Shown here piece by piece: positions 1 through 6,637 of a DNA stretch of 17,180 nucleotides (position 1 is its first letter; every line of letters begins with the position of its first letter). The stretch covers positions 1 to 17,180 of the forward strand of contig CAKRMZ010000034.1 in assembly GCA_934365155.1 (NCBI GenBank), written 5' to 3'. This DNA comes from an uncultured Eubacteriales bacterium (lineage in GTDB: Bacteria; Bacillota; Clostridia; Oscillospirales; CAG-272). The notes below the pieces were generated by a model. That model did no database searches. It saw only the letters and a program-made list of their open reading frames with translations, and was not told where the DNA came from. Position numbers and translations under genes: made by a program.

Positions 1-1118
1 GTCTGATCCGAGCCTTGATGGCGCATAATTTCCCGAATTTTTATGTGTAGGTTTTCACGTTCTTCCGGTGTTTGCGCAGAAAGCATTTTTAAAATATTTT
101 GCATTTCTTCGGGGGAAGAAAAAGTGAATCCGGTTTCCCCTTCGATGATTTGCGAATGGTTCTTTTCGTCCAAACGCAAAATGGCGGGAAGTCCGATAGA
201 CATCGCCTCTAACATAGAAATTGACATCATTTCGGTCAGGGAAGCGCTGATGTAATAATCTCCCAAAGAGAAATAATACGGAATTTCGCTGTGATCGATT
301 TTTCCTAAAAAGTGTACCGTATCCGTAATACCGAGCTTTTCGGCAAGCGCCTCCAAAGAGTTCTTTTCCGGACCGTCGCCGATTACCAAAAGCTGCATGT
401 TCCGATTTTCTTTGAAAGCATTTGCAAACACATTCAACAGATAATCCACGGATTTTTCGGCACCCAATCGTCCTACGAAAACGCCTAATAAAGCATCTTT
501 CGGAATTTTGAGTTTATCTCTGCCGCTTTCAAGTTCCTCGTTACTAAAACGTCCTTTATCGAAAGTGCGGGTGTCAATCGTGTTAGGGATAATATCAATA
601 TGCTTTGCGATCTTGCATTCTTTGAAGAAATCGATTGCCTTTTGAGAGGGACTGACCAATACGGCAGCGTGTGTGGCAATATAACGAATATAGCGGTAAA
701 ATACTTTTTTGGCAAGCGGTTCCATTTTTTCGTGGATGACATAATGAAAATAATCGTCATACATCGTGTGAAGCGTGTAAACAAGGGGAACATTCAATTT
801 TTTTGCCGCTAATACGCCAAACAATGAGATGCCAAATTCATTGTGCACATGAATGATGTCCGGTTTAAATGCTTCAATAAATTTCATTCGTGTACGGCTT
901 TTAAAATTGGCGAGTCCGTAACCGTAAATCTTTTTGAGCCGAATTGCCGGGCAATAAAGCACGCCGTCTGAAAGCTTATGATGACGAATATTGGGGTCGG
1001 CAGTGACAACGAGTACATTGTGCCCCATTCGCGTAAAGCTTTCTTTTAGCATGGCAACATGCGTAATTACGCCATTGGTATATGGGACATAGGCTTCCAG
1101 AAAAAATGCAATATTCAT
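1..1118 (-). CDS. GT4-family glycosyltransferase (C-terminus beyond the window)
   Basis: Reading the minus strand from the ATG at 1118, an open frame of 372 codons runs off the left edge, so the C-terminus is missing. The protein has the two-domain GT-B layout of family GT4. The N-terminal half opens with a beta strand and an NGV loop (about residues 3-19) and carries an HVHNEF motif at 90-95. The C-terminal nucleotide-sugar domain has GRLGAEKS at 216-223 and the E-x7-E pair Glu296/Glu304, followed by EAMSIGLPA. It resembles enzymes that transfer a hexose from a nucleotide sugar to a lipid or glycan at the inner membrane face, such as diacylglycerol glucosyltransferases, but the acceptor cannot be read from sequence. 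There is no signal peptide. An AAAGGG ribosome binding site lies just upstream of the start. The gene is divergent from rplM. Confidence 0.88.
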   Translation of the reverse strand, partial: MNIAFFLEAYVPYTNGVITHVAMLKESFTRMGHNVLVVTADPNIRHHKLSDGVLYCPAIRLKKIYGYGLANFKSRTRMKFIEAFKPDIIHVHNEFGISLFGVLAAKKLNVPLVYTLHTMYDDYFHYVIHEKMEPLAKKVFYRYIRYIATHAAVLVSPSQKAIDFFKECKIAKHIDIIPNTIDTRTFDKGRFSNEELESGRDKLKIPKDALLGVFVGRLGAEKSVDYLLNVFANAFKENRNMQLLVIGDGPEKNSLEALAEKLGITDTVHFLGKIDHSEIPYYFSLGDYYISASLTEMMSISMLEAMSIGLPAILRLDEKNHSQIIEGETGFTFSSPEEMQNILKMLSAQTPEERENLHIKIREIMRHQGSDQ

Positions 1119-1171
1119 AGCAGGCCCTTTCTTTCGATTGGAAAATCAAAAAATTATCATTCTTTTCAATT

Positions 1172-1200
1172 ATTATACATAATTTGTTCAAGAAATGCAA
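1172..1200 (-). promoter_or_regulatory. Sigma-A promoter for the glycosyltransferase
   Basis: On the minus strand, TTGCAT (1200-1195) and a perfect TATAAT (1177-1172) are separated by 17 nt, about 54 nt upstream of the glycosyltransferase start codon. The spacing and the orientation away from rplM support it. The rest of the gap up to the rplM promoter (1201-1324) is AT-rich, with no gene that I can support. Confidence 0.65.
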
Positions 1201-1324
1201 CCGGTTATTTTATAAAAAAGTGATATTTGATATTAGAAAACGAAAGGATTTAAGAGAAAATGGCAGAAAACAAGAGATATTAATTGCATAAATTTAAATA
1301 TTCGGATTTTTATGCAAAAAAGTG

Positions 1325-1353
1325 TTGACAAGTTTTCGGGGGCGTGATATAAT
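1325..1353 (+). promoter_or_regulatory. Sigma-A promoter of rplM-rpsI
   Basis: A perfect TTGACA (1325-1330) and a perfect TATAAT (1348-1353) are separated by exactly 17 nt, as expected for a highly expressed ribosomal protein operon. Transcription should begin near 1360, giving a leader of about 54 nt before the rplM start. In other Firmicutes such leaders may hold an autoregulatory L13 element. I see no strong helix here, so I do not call one. Confidence 0.88.
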
Positions 1354-1413
1354 AAAACCCGTTATAAATTGAATATTAAATTATCGATCTTTCATTATGG
1401 AGGAAATATCAAA

Positions 1414-1836
1414 ATGTCAACATTTATGGCAAAAAATGAGACCATCGAACGCCGTTGGTATGTAATTGATGCTGCCGGAAAACCGGTTGGCAAAACTGCA
1501 GTGCTCGCAGCGAATATTTTGAGAGGTAAACATCGTCCTGAATTCACACCTCATGTGGATTGCGGCGAATTCGTAATTATTATTAATGCTTCCAAAGCGG
1601 TTCTTACCGGAAATAAGCTTCAGCAGAAAAAATATTACCGTCATTCCGGTTATATCGGCGGCTTGAAGGAAACCAGTGCGAAGTCTTTGATGGCATCCAA
1701 GCCGGAAGAAGTATTGCGTTTGGCTGTAAAGGGAATGCTCCCGAAGAACTCTATCGGTGCAAACTCTTTGACCCGTCTCAGAGTTTATCGTGACGACCAG
1801 CATAAACAGCAGGCACAAAAGCCCGTTACACTTTAA
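1414..1836 (+). CDS. rplM: 50S ribosomal protein L13
   Basis: This 140-residue protein has the normal length of bacterial L13, a component of the large ribosomal subunit needed early in its assembly. Family hallmarks are the RRWYVIDA start region, the KxxYRHSGYIGGLK segment in the middle, and GMLPKN near residue 108. The ATG at 1414 is chosen because a GGAGG ribosome binding site sits at 1399-1403. An in-frame ATG at 1369 would add 15 residues not found in L13 and lies within nine bases of the expected transcription start. rpsI follows after 28 nt with its own ribosome binding site, the almost universal L13-S9 pairing. Identity is secure. Confidence 0.97.
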   Translation: MSTFMAKNETIERRWYVIDAAGKPVGKTAVLAANILRGKHRPEFTPHVDCGEFVIIINASKAVLTGNKLQQKKYYRHSGYIGGLKETSAKSLMASKPEEVLRLAVKGMLPKNSIGANSLTRLRVYRDDQHKQQAQKPVTL

Positions 1837-1864
1837 TTTTTGATGCGAAGAAGGAGTATTGATA

Positions 1865-2266
1865 ATGTATACAAGTGCAAAACCTTATTTTTACGGAACC
1901 GGTAGAAGAAAAAAATCAATTGCTCGTGTCCGCATTATGCCGGGCACCGGTTCAATCACAATTAACAACCGTGACGTTGATGATTATTTTGGATTGGGAA
2001 CTTTAAAGCTGATTGTCAACCAGCCCTTTGAAGTGACCGATTCCATTGGAAAATTTGATGTAATTTGTACTGTAGCCGGAGGTGGTATTTCCGGTCAGGC
2101 TGGCGCAATCCGTCACGGAATTGCAAGAGCTCTTCTTAAAGCAGATGAAGCATACAGACCGGCTCTGAAAAAAGCAGGATTCCTCACCAGAGACCCTCGT
2201 ATGAAAGAAAGAAAGAAGTACGGTCTCAAAGCAGCTCGTCGTGCATCTCAGTTCAGCAAACGCTGA
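1865..2266 (+). CDS. rpsI: 30S ribosomal protein S9
   Basis: This 133-residue small-subunit protein has the S9 hallmarks: GTGRRKKSIARVR near the N-terminus, GGGISGQAGAIRHGIARAL in the middle, and the basic tail ending in SKR that reaches toward the tRNA in the ribosomal P site. The ATG at 1865 follows AAGGAG (1851-1856) by 8 nt. A TTG two codons earlier would be too close to that site. It is the second and last gene of the rplM operon, followed at once by a strong intrinsic terminator. Confidence 0.97.
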   Translation: MYTSAKPYFYGTGRRKKSIARVRIMPGTGSITINNRDVDDYFGLGTLKLIVNQPFEVTDSIGKFDVICTVAGGGISGQAGAIRHGIARALLKADEAYRPALKKAGFLTRDPRMKERKKYGLKAARRASQFSKR

Positions 2267-2296
2267 TTGGTTGCGAGTTTTACATTTCAACGGTTC

Positions 2297-2334
2297 AAAA
2301 TCCCCGAAAAGCAACAGTTTTTCGGGGATTTTTT
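2297..2334 (+). terminator. Intrinsic terminator of rplM-rpsI
   Basis: A 14-bp perfect stem (2297-2310 with 2319-2332) has a core of CCCCGAAAA paired with TTTTCGGGG and an 8-nt loop. It is followed by a T-rich tract, 31 nt after the rpsI stop codon. Confidence 0.92.
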
Positions 2335-2553
2335 ATTAATCTTTCTATTTGAAGTTTTATATAAATGCACTATTTTTTTAGTTTGAATCACTTGTTGTTT
2401 TATTCACTCTAACAAGCGCATGTTAATTTGCTTGGGATATATAAAATTCAAAAGATTGCATATTACATTTTTAAGGGGGTTTTATGCTACAATTACATAT
2501 TGCCGAAAATCAATAGCATTTTTGTTATTTCAGCGAATGTTTGGACGATCACA
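2335..2553. other. AT-rich intergenic stretch with a tiny ORF and weak hairpin
   Basis: Between the S9 terminator and the hydrolase promoter I see no supported gene. The only structured part is at 2475-2523. There an AAGGGGG ribosome-binding-like run precedes a 10-codon ORF (2484-2516, MLQLHIAENQ), whose ends form an interrupted hairpin (ATGCTA at 2484-2489 with TAGCAT at 2514-2519) followed by a short T run. It could be a decayed gene start or a leader element, or chance in AT-rich DNA. Confidence 0.35.
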
Positions 2554-2582
2554 TTGTAAAAAAAATTGTTTTATGTTATACT
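2554..2582 (+). promoter_or_regulatory. Probable promoter of the alpha/beta hydrolase
   Basis: TTGTAA (2554-2559) and TATACT (2577-2582) are 17 nt apart. The implied start near 2589 lies 54 nt upstream of the ATG at 2643. It also makes the upstream in-frame TTG at 2541 unusable, because that codon would lie ahead of the transcript. Confidence 0.55.
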
Positions 2583-2642
2583 GTACTAAGGGGTAGGACA
2601 ACAGATCAATCTGAATTTTATTTGATTGTGAGGAAAAAAGAA

Positions 2643-3539
2643 ATGTTTGAAAAGATGATTAAAACACAGACGGCAAAGCAGGCGCAAATGCTTGATAGCT
2701 GGATGGAGAAACACAGTAAAGCAAATCCTTTTCCGGAGGATGTTAAGTTAACCGAAAATATAGATTATTTCGGCGACGGAAGTACGGCGCACCGTATGGA
2801 CATTTATAGGCCTTATGAAAATACGGATAGGCTTCCGGTGCTGATTAATATTCACGGCGGCGGTTTTCTCCTCGGAAAAAAAGAGGTCAACCGTTTATTC
2901 TGTGCGGATATGTCCAAACGGGGATTTGTTGTTTTTTGCTTGGAATATCCCTTGGTGCCCGATGTAGACATTTTTGAGGTGTTTCGCGATTTAACAGCTG
3001 GAATCAATAAGGTGGCAGAGATCGCGGCGGAATACGGCGCGGATCCTTCCAAGCTATATCTTTGCGGTGACAGTGCGGGTGCTTATCTTTGCGTTTATCT
3101 TGCCGCTATGCAAAACAATTCGAAAATGGCGGAAGCTGCCGGTGTTCGACCGATTACACCGAAAATACGGTCACTCGGATTGCAAAGCGGAATGTTTTAT
3201 ACCCGAAAGTTTGATCAGATCGGTATTTTTCTGCCCAATATGATTTACGGAAAAGGGTGGAAGAAGAAAGCATTCCGTCCGTACATAGACCCGGAAAACT
3301 CGGAACTTGTCCGCAATCTTCCACCGTGCTTCCTTGTGACGGGAAACGGTGATTTTCTGCAGCATTACAGCCGCCGCTTTGCAATTGCTCTTCAAAAGAA
3401 CGGCGTCGAGTATCAACTTCTTGATATGAGCGCGGAGAAAAAACTGCCTCATGCATTTGCAGCAATGCTTCCCGAGACACCGGAAGCGGAGCAGGCAAAT
3501 CGAGAGATGGCCGTATTTCTGAAAGCGCATGGAGAATGA
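2643..3539 (+). CDS. Alpha/beta hydrolase, hormone-sensitive-lipase type esterase
   Basis: This 298-residue cytoplasmic protein belongs to the HSL-like (family IV, Aes-type) carboxylesterases, which hydrolyse short-chain acyl or acetyl esters. It has the oxyanion-hole motif HGGGF at residues 71-75 and the nucleophile elbow GDSAG at 142-146 (Ser144). A likely acid is Asp237 in GNGDFL and a likely catalytic histidine is His270 in LPHAF, so a full triad in the usual order is visible. No signal peptide is seen. The ATG at 2643 follows a GAGG-type ribosome binding site after about 10 nt. The frame stays open upstream to a TTG at 2541, but the added residues do not look like part of the family and a promoter overlaps them. 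The gene appears monocistronic. The natural substrate is unknown. Confidence 0.88.
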   Translation: MFEKMIKTQTAKQAQMLDSWMEKHSKANPFPEDVKLTENIDYFGDGSTAHRMDIYRPYENTDRLPVLINIHGGGFLLGKKEVNRLFCADMSKRGFVVFCLEYPLVPDVDIFEVFRDLTAGINKVAEIAAEYGADPSKLYLCGDSAGAYLCVYLAAMQNNSKMAEAAGVRPITPKIRSLGLQSGMFYTRKFDQIGIFLPNMIYGKGWKKKAFRPYIDPENSELVRNLPPCFLVTGNGDFLQHYSRRFAIALQKNGVEYQLLDMSAEKKLPHAFAAMLPETPEAEQANREMAVFLKAHGE

Positions 3540-3594
3540 TCGGGGTGTCTTTATCAAGCGAAATGACGATTATAGATGCTTTAGAATAAAATAC

Positions 3595-3632
3595 AGAGCG
3601 TTTGACGGGGAAAGGTCAAACGCTCTTTTTTT
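3595..3632 (+). terminator. Intrinsic terminator after the hydrolase, possibly bidirectional
   Basis: A perfect 12-bp stem (AGAGCGTTTGAC at 3595-3606 with GTCAAACGCTCT at 3615-3626) with an 8-nt loop is followed by seven T's on the plus strand. It sits between two convergent genes. On the minus strand the stem is followed by GTATTTTATT, so it may also end the lipoprotein transcript, less efficiently. Confidence 0.9.
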
Positions 3633-3650
3633 GGAAATCCTATAATGTTT

Positions 3651-5366
3651 TTATTTGGTAAAACCGTAGTGATCCACAATACCGTTTAGAACCAATCCGG
3701 CTAAATACCGATAGCCGTCATCGGTTAAATGCAATCCGTCCGAATAGAGTGTTTCTATGTTACCGGTTTGTGCAAAGATATCGATTAAATTGCAACTATT
3801 GTCCTTGGCAGCCTGCTTTTGCAAGGGCATAAAAACGGTTTCGAGCAATCTCTTGCGGGAGTTTTGTGTCAGAACCTGTACGGAAGTCATGACGAAAATA
3901 TCCGGTTTGGATGAAAGATTTCGATAGCTTTGAATGATTTGGGTGGCACTTTGCAGAAAGGCGGTCGGCTGTTGTGGGGTCGGAATATCTTGGACAAATG
4001 CAGGAGCGGCATCATTGGTACCCAGCATGATAATAACAATATCCGGATTGTAGCTGAGACTTTGTGAATATTGCTCGGTTTTGGTATAAGCAAGGCTTAC
4101 GGTGCTAATCATCGTTGCGCCGCCGACGCCGTAGTTTGCGATTTCAAAGTTGCTGCCGAGAAATGATTTCATTTGCGGCGGGTATGCTTTTGTAGTTTCA
4201 TCGGAAGAGGTGGCACCGGCTGTAAGGCTGTCGCCGATACATGCAATTTTTATCGAGTCACTGCGGCCTAAGAAAAGGCTTCGATATTTGGCGGAAAGCC
4301 CGGAACTTAGTTTGATGGTGCCGGTTTGATTCAGGTAATCGTCAATAAAAAGCTGTGTGGCGGTAGGAATGATTTGCGGAGTACCGCACAGAATATTTAA
4401 ATTCCCGTTTCTGATATTGAATTGAATTTCGGCTTTGCTGAGATAGGAATTGATTCGAGAGGAAGAGCCGAAACGGATTTCTTTGGAAGCTGCAGGGGTG
4501 CTGTCGCTGACAATGGGAAGCGTTTTCCCGCAATGCTCGGTAATGAATGCCTGAAAGGCTTCTGCAGCATCCAGCGCATGAAGATTACCGTCACCGTAAA
4601 CCAAAGTGAAATCTGCAATTGAAGTTCCGCCGATCGACAGATCTTGAATCGGATAGGAATGGCGGTACTCATAACGAAAGTTTTCGCTGATAAGAAAAGC
4701 GGAACTGCCGCTCGGAATTATATTATCGGCAAAGTAATGAACTGCGTCCATGAGTGCACGGTCGCTTCCGCCCGCAATGATGACACGGCCGTCTTTGACA
4801 AAGATGTTGTAGTCAAAATAAGTCAGTCCGGCGCCGATATCACTGCTTGAATAGCGGTTTGTAACGCCGACAAGGATCTCGTTTGCAGTCGCCTGAACCT
4901 GTTTGTCTTTACCTACCCGAATGCTGACGCCTAATTTTCTGTTGAAAGCCCCTTTGATGCTCAAAGCGGACGAAGCAATATCTTCGCTTGCGCCGGAGGA
5001 ATATATAATTATGTAGTTTGTATTTCCGTTTTCCGCAAGCACATATTGCTTTGCATTGGGAGCCGGAGGCTCGTGTTCCTGTTTTTGGGTCGTTGTGATC
5101 TTTTCCGTGTTATAAGGCTTGGATTGTCCGGATTGGGTCGTATTTTCGGCGGAGGTTTTTGCGTTGCTGTCGGCTATGTTAGACTCCGTGTCGGGAGCGA
5201 CCGTATTCTTTTCGGTATCGGACGATTTTGAGCCGGTATCATTTACTGTTCCAGTCTCGCTTTGTTTATCGCCCGGAGAAGTGTCTGCGGGTTCGTTTGA
5301 ATCTTTTTGGCAGGCTGTAAATGTAAAAATAAGGATCAAACTCAGGCAAAAAAACAGTTTTTTCAT
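3651..5366 (-). CDS. SGNH/GDSL-esterase lipoprotein with two related N-terminal domains
   Basis: This is a 571-residue secreted lipoprotein. A short Lys-Lys, hydrophobic signal peptide ends in a lipobox (FTAC) with Cys19 as the predicted lipidated residue. Residues 20-105 form a Ser/Thr/Asn/Glu-rich linker. Next come two related alpha/beta segments (about 107-235 and 240-346), each with an EI-x-x-G step, an NI-x5-G-x-L/V-x-I strand and a closing F-x-D helix. They resemble the non-catalytic N-terminal domains of some glycosidases (GH20b-like). The C-terminal third is an SGNH hydrolase: block I GDSLTAG (Ser380), block II YGVGG (412-416), block III GTND (449-452) and block V DGLH (Asp543, His546). 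It probably deacylates a cell-surface or environmental glycan; the substrate is not visible. It is the second gene of a two-gene unit. A ribosome binding site (AAAGG) is present but about 13 nt from the ATG. Confidence 0.87.
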   Translation of the reverse strand: MKKLFFCLSLILIFTFTACQKDSNEPADTSPGDKQSETGTVNDTGSKSSDTEKNTVAPDTESNIADSNAKTSAENTTQSGQSKPYNTEKITTTQKQEHEPPAPNAKQYVLAENGNTNYIIIYSSGASEDIASSALSIKGAFNRKLGVSIRVGKDKQVQATANEILVGVTNRYSSSDIGAGLTYFDYNIFVKDGRVIIAGGSDRALMDAVHYFADNIIPSGSSAFLISENFRYEYRHSYPIQDLSIGGTSIADFTLVYGDGNLHALDAAEAFQAFITEHCGKTLPIVSDSTPAASKEIRFGSSSRINSYLSKAEIQFNIRNGNLNILCGTPQIIPTATQLFIDDYLNQTGTIKLSSGLSAKYRSLFLGRSDSIKIACIGDSLTAGATSSDETTKAYPPQMKSFLGSNFEIANYGVGGATMISTVSLAYTKTEQYSQSLSYNPDIVIIMLGTNDAAPAFVQDIPTPQQPTAFLQSATQIIQSYRNLSSKPDIFVMTSVQVLTQNSRKRLLETVFMPLQKQAAKDNSCNLIDIFAQTGNIETLYSDGLHLTDDGYRYLAGLVLNGIVDHYGFTK

Positions 5367-5420
5367 AATATTGTAAATACCTTTCAGAAATTGTGATATT
5401 AGGGAACGGTAAAAACATAG

Positions 5421-5720
5421 TTATAAAAAATAATATATAGAAAGCATGAAAATAAGAGAAAGCAGGGAACATATCACAGGAGGCGCCCATAACCATAAAA
5501 GGCTTAAAATTAGCTTTTTTCGAAAGATTAGCCAAAGTATCCATTGCATTGCAAAGGAAAAGGCAATCAGGCCCAAAATGAACAGTGCAGCCGTAAGAAA
5601 TTGCGCTTTATGCAAAAAGATGGCCACAAAAGAACCGAAATATAAATTCAGCGAGATGCTCAAAGCAGAGGCGCATAAGGTCAATAAAATCAGAGGTAGA
5701 ATTAGGGAGTGCTTTTTCAT
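5421..5720 (-). CDS. Small three-helix membrane protein of unknown function
   Basis: I do not recognise a family for this 99-residue protein. It is strongly hydrophobic, with three clear membrane segments (about residues 6-36, 40-66 and 70-98) separated by short charged turns such as FRKK at 66-69. The MKKH start suggests that the N-terminus lies inside the cell. The start codon is well supported by AGGAG (5730-5726) 5 nt upstream. It lies 54 nt ahead of the SGNH lipoprotein gene on the same strand with no terminator between them, so the two are probably co-transcribed. A role in anchoring, export or envelope sensing would be a guess. Confidence 0.75.
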   Translation of the reverse strand: MKKHSLILPLILLTLCASALSISLNLYFGSFVAIFLHKAQFLTAALFILGLIAFSFAMQWILWLIFRKKLILSLLWLWAPPVICSLLSLIFMLSIYYFL

Positions 5721-5749
5721 AGAAACTCCTTTTGTCTATTTTTAATTAA

Positions 5750-5758
5750 ATTGTATCA
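5750..5758 (-). promoter_or_regulatory. Extended -10 promoter for the membrane protein and lipoprotein genes
   Basis: On the minus strand TGATACAAT is an extended -10 element 30 nt upstream of the small membrane protein's start codon. No good -35 is seen at the expected position (TAGATT), which an extended -10 can tolerate. Confidence 0.45.
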
Positions 5759-5818
5759 TAAAGAATCAGAAAAATCTATATTTTTGTACATAAATCTATT
5801 TTTATTTTCAAAGAAATA

Positions 5819-5827
5819 TGATATACT
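5819..5827 (+). promoter_or_regulatory. Extended -10 promoter for the phosphoribosyltransferase
   Basis: TGATATACT is an extended -10 (TG-N-TATACT) with only a weak T-rich -35 region. Transcription from here would begin near 5834 and give a leader of about 41 nt. The implied start rules out the earlier in-frame ATG at 5818. Confidence 0.5.
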
Positions 5828-5874
5828 GTTTTTGTTATCATCAATGCTTAGATTTTAAAAAGGAGTTTTTAAAT

Positions 5875-6432
5875 ATGAATTACTATCATTTGAAAGTGGC
5901 GGGTCTTGAGAGAGACTTACCGTTGTGTCCCGTAACCGACGATTTATATATTGCTGCATTTGTGATTTTCGGCGATCCCGAATTAACGGTTGCGGCGGCC
6001 GGCGCCCTTTTAAAAAAAGCACCGGAGTACGATTATCTTTTGACAGCAGAGGCCAAGGGAATACCGCTGATTCATGAAATGGCCCGTCAGAACGGCGATA
6101 AAAAATATATGTTGGCGCGAAAGGGCACAAAACTCTATATGCGAAACATATTCGGAGTCGATGTGCATTCGATTACTACCGCCAGAGAGCAGCATTTATA
6201 TCTTGACGGCGAAGATGCCGAAATGATGCGCGGCAAACGAATCTTGATCGTGGATGATGTGATTTCTACCGGAGAATCATTGCAGGCTTTGGAGGCTTTA
6301 GTTGAGAAAGCCGGCGGTGAAATTGTGGGAAGAATGGCCATTTTAGCGGAAGGGGATGCTGCGGATCGAAAAGATATTCAATATTTAGAGTATTTGCCTT
6401 TGTTTTCACCGGACGGAAGTATTAAAAAATAA
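5875..6432 (+). CDS. Phosphoribosyltransferase, adenine PRT-like
   Basis: This 185-residue cytoplasmic protein belongs to the type I phosphoribosyltransferase fold. The PRPP-binding loop is clear at residues 126-135 (VDDVISTGES), and TAEAKGIPL (57-65) corresponds to the segment before the flexible loop in adenine phosphoribosyltransferases. The family joins a purine base to PRPP, releasing pyrophosphate. The overall layout looks like a clostridial group usually labelled adenine phosphoribosyltransferase, but base specificity cannot be read from the sequence, so I give no symbol. The ATG at 5875 follows AGGAG (5861-5865) by 9 nt. A longer frame from 5818 would overlap the promoter and adds unrelated residues. 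The gene appears to be transcribed alone. Confidence 0.85.
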   Translation: MNYYHLKVAGLERDLPLCPVTDDLYIAAFVIFGDPELTVAAAGALLKKAPEYDYLLTAEAKGIPLIHEMARQNGDKKYMLARKGTKLYMRNIFGVDVHSITTAREQHLYLDGEDAEMMRGKRILIVDDVISTGESLQALEALVEKAGGEIVGRMAILAEGDAADRKDIQYLEYLPLFSPDGSIKK

Positions 6433-6438
6433 TTTTTT

Positions 6439-6519
6439 CAGCACATTGCTTAGAAGGCGATATGCCTCCTTCACTGTTTTCGTTTGAAGGAGAAATATCG
6501 GGAGCGGTGTGCTGTTTTT
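6439..6519 (+). terminator. Unusually long hairpin terminator after the phosphoribosyltransferase
   Basis: A long interrupted hairpin begins 6 nt after the stop codon. CAGCACA (6439-6445) pairs with TGTGCTG (6508-6514). GCTT (6448-6451) pairs with GAGC (6502-6505) using one G-U. CGATAT (6458-6463) pairs with ATATCG (6495-6500), and CTCCTTCA (6466-6473) with TGAAGGAG (6485-6492). Five T's follow directly. The 76-nt hairpin is about twice the size of the other terminators in the window. It probably ends this transcript but might also yield a stable small RNA. Confidence 0.75.
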
Positions 6520-6567
6520 ATATAAAGAATTCAAGGCTCGGAAAATGACGATATACCGTGCTTTTGT

Positions 6568-6596
6568 TTGACATTTGGTTTTTGATCATATATAAT
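6568..6596 (+). promoter_or_regulatory. Sigma-A promoter of the miaB-mutS-mutL-tgt operon
   Basis: A perfect TTGACA (6568-6573) and a perfect TATAAT (6591-6596) are separated by 17 nt. Transcription should start near 6603, leaving a leader of about 35 nt before miaB. No other promoter of comparable quality was noticed inside the operon. Confidence 0.88.
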
Positions 6597-6637
6597 AATA
6601 CTATATGTCAAAATAAACGGTTTGAAAGATTATAAGG

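Noticed and set aside
1260..1283. A seven-codon ORF (MAENKRY) behind AAAGGA, upstream of the rplM promoter
   Set aside because: It is too short, the spacing is long, it has no promoter of its own and no continuation in another frame.
1369..1413. An in-frame upstream ATG that would lengthen L13 by 15 residues
   Set aside because: It is too close to the predicted transcription start, has no ribosome binding site, and L13 does not have such an extension; GGAGG supports the ATG at 1414.
1417..1818. A 133-codon minus-strand ORF opposite rplM
   Set aside because: It lies wholly antisense to a secure ribosomal protein gene, has no ribosome binding site or recognisable domain, and looks like a shadow of the L13 codons.
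2541..2642. An N-terminal extension of the hydrolase from a TTG at 2541
   Set aside because: The promoter at 2554-2582 lies inside it, and the residues do not match the family; the ATG at 2643 has a ribosome binding site.
3171..3557. Overlapping minus-strand ORFs opposite the alpha/beta hydrolase
   Set aside because: They overlap the catalytic region of a well-supported gene and one another, with no start signals or known domains.
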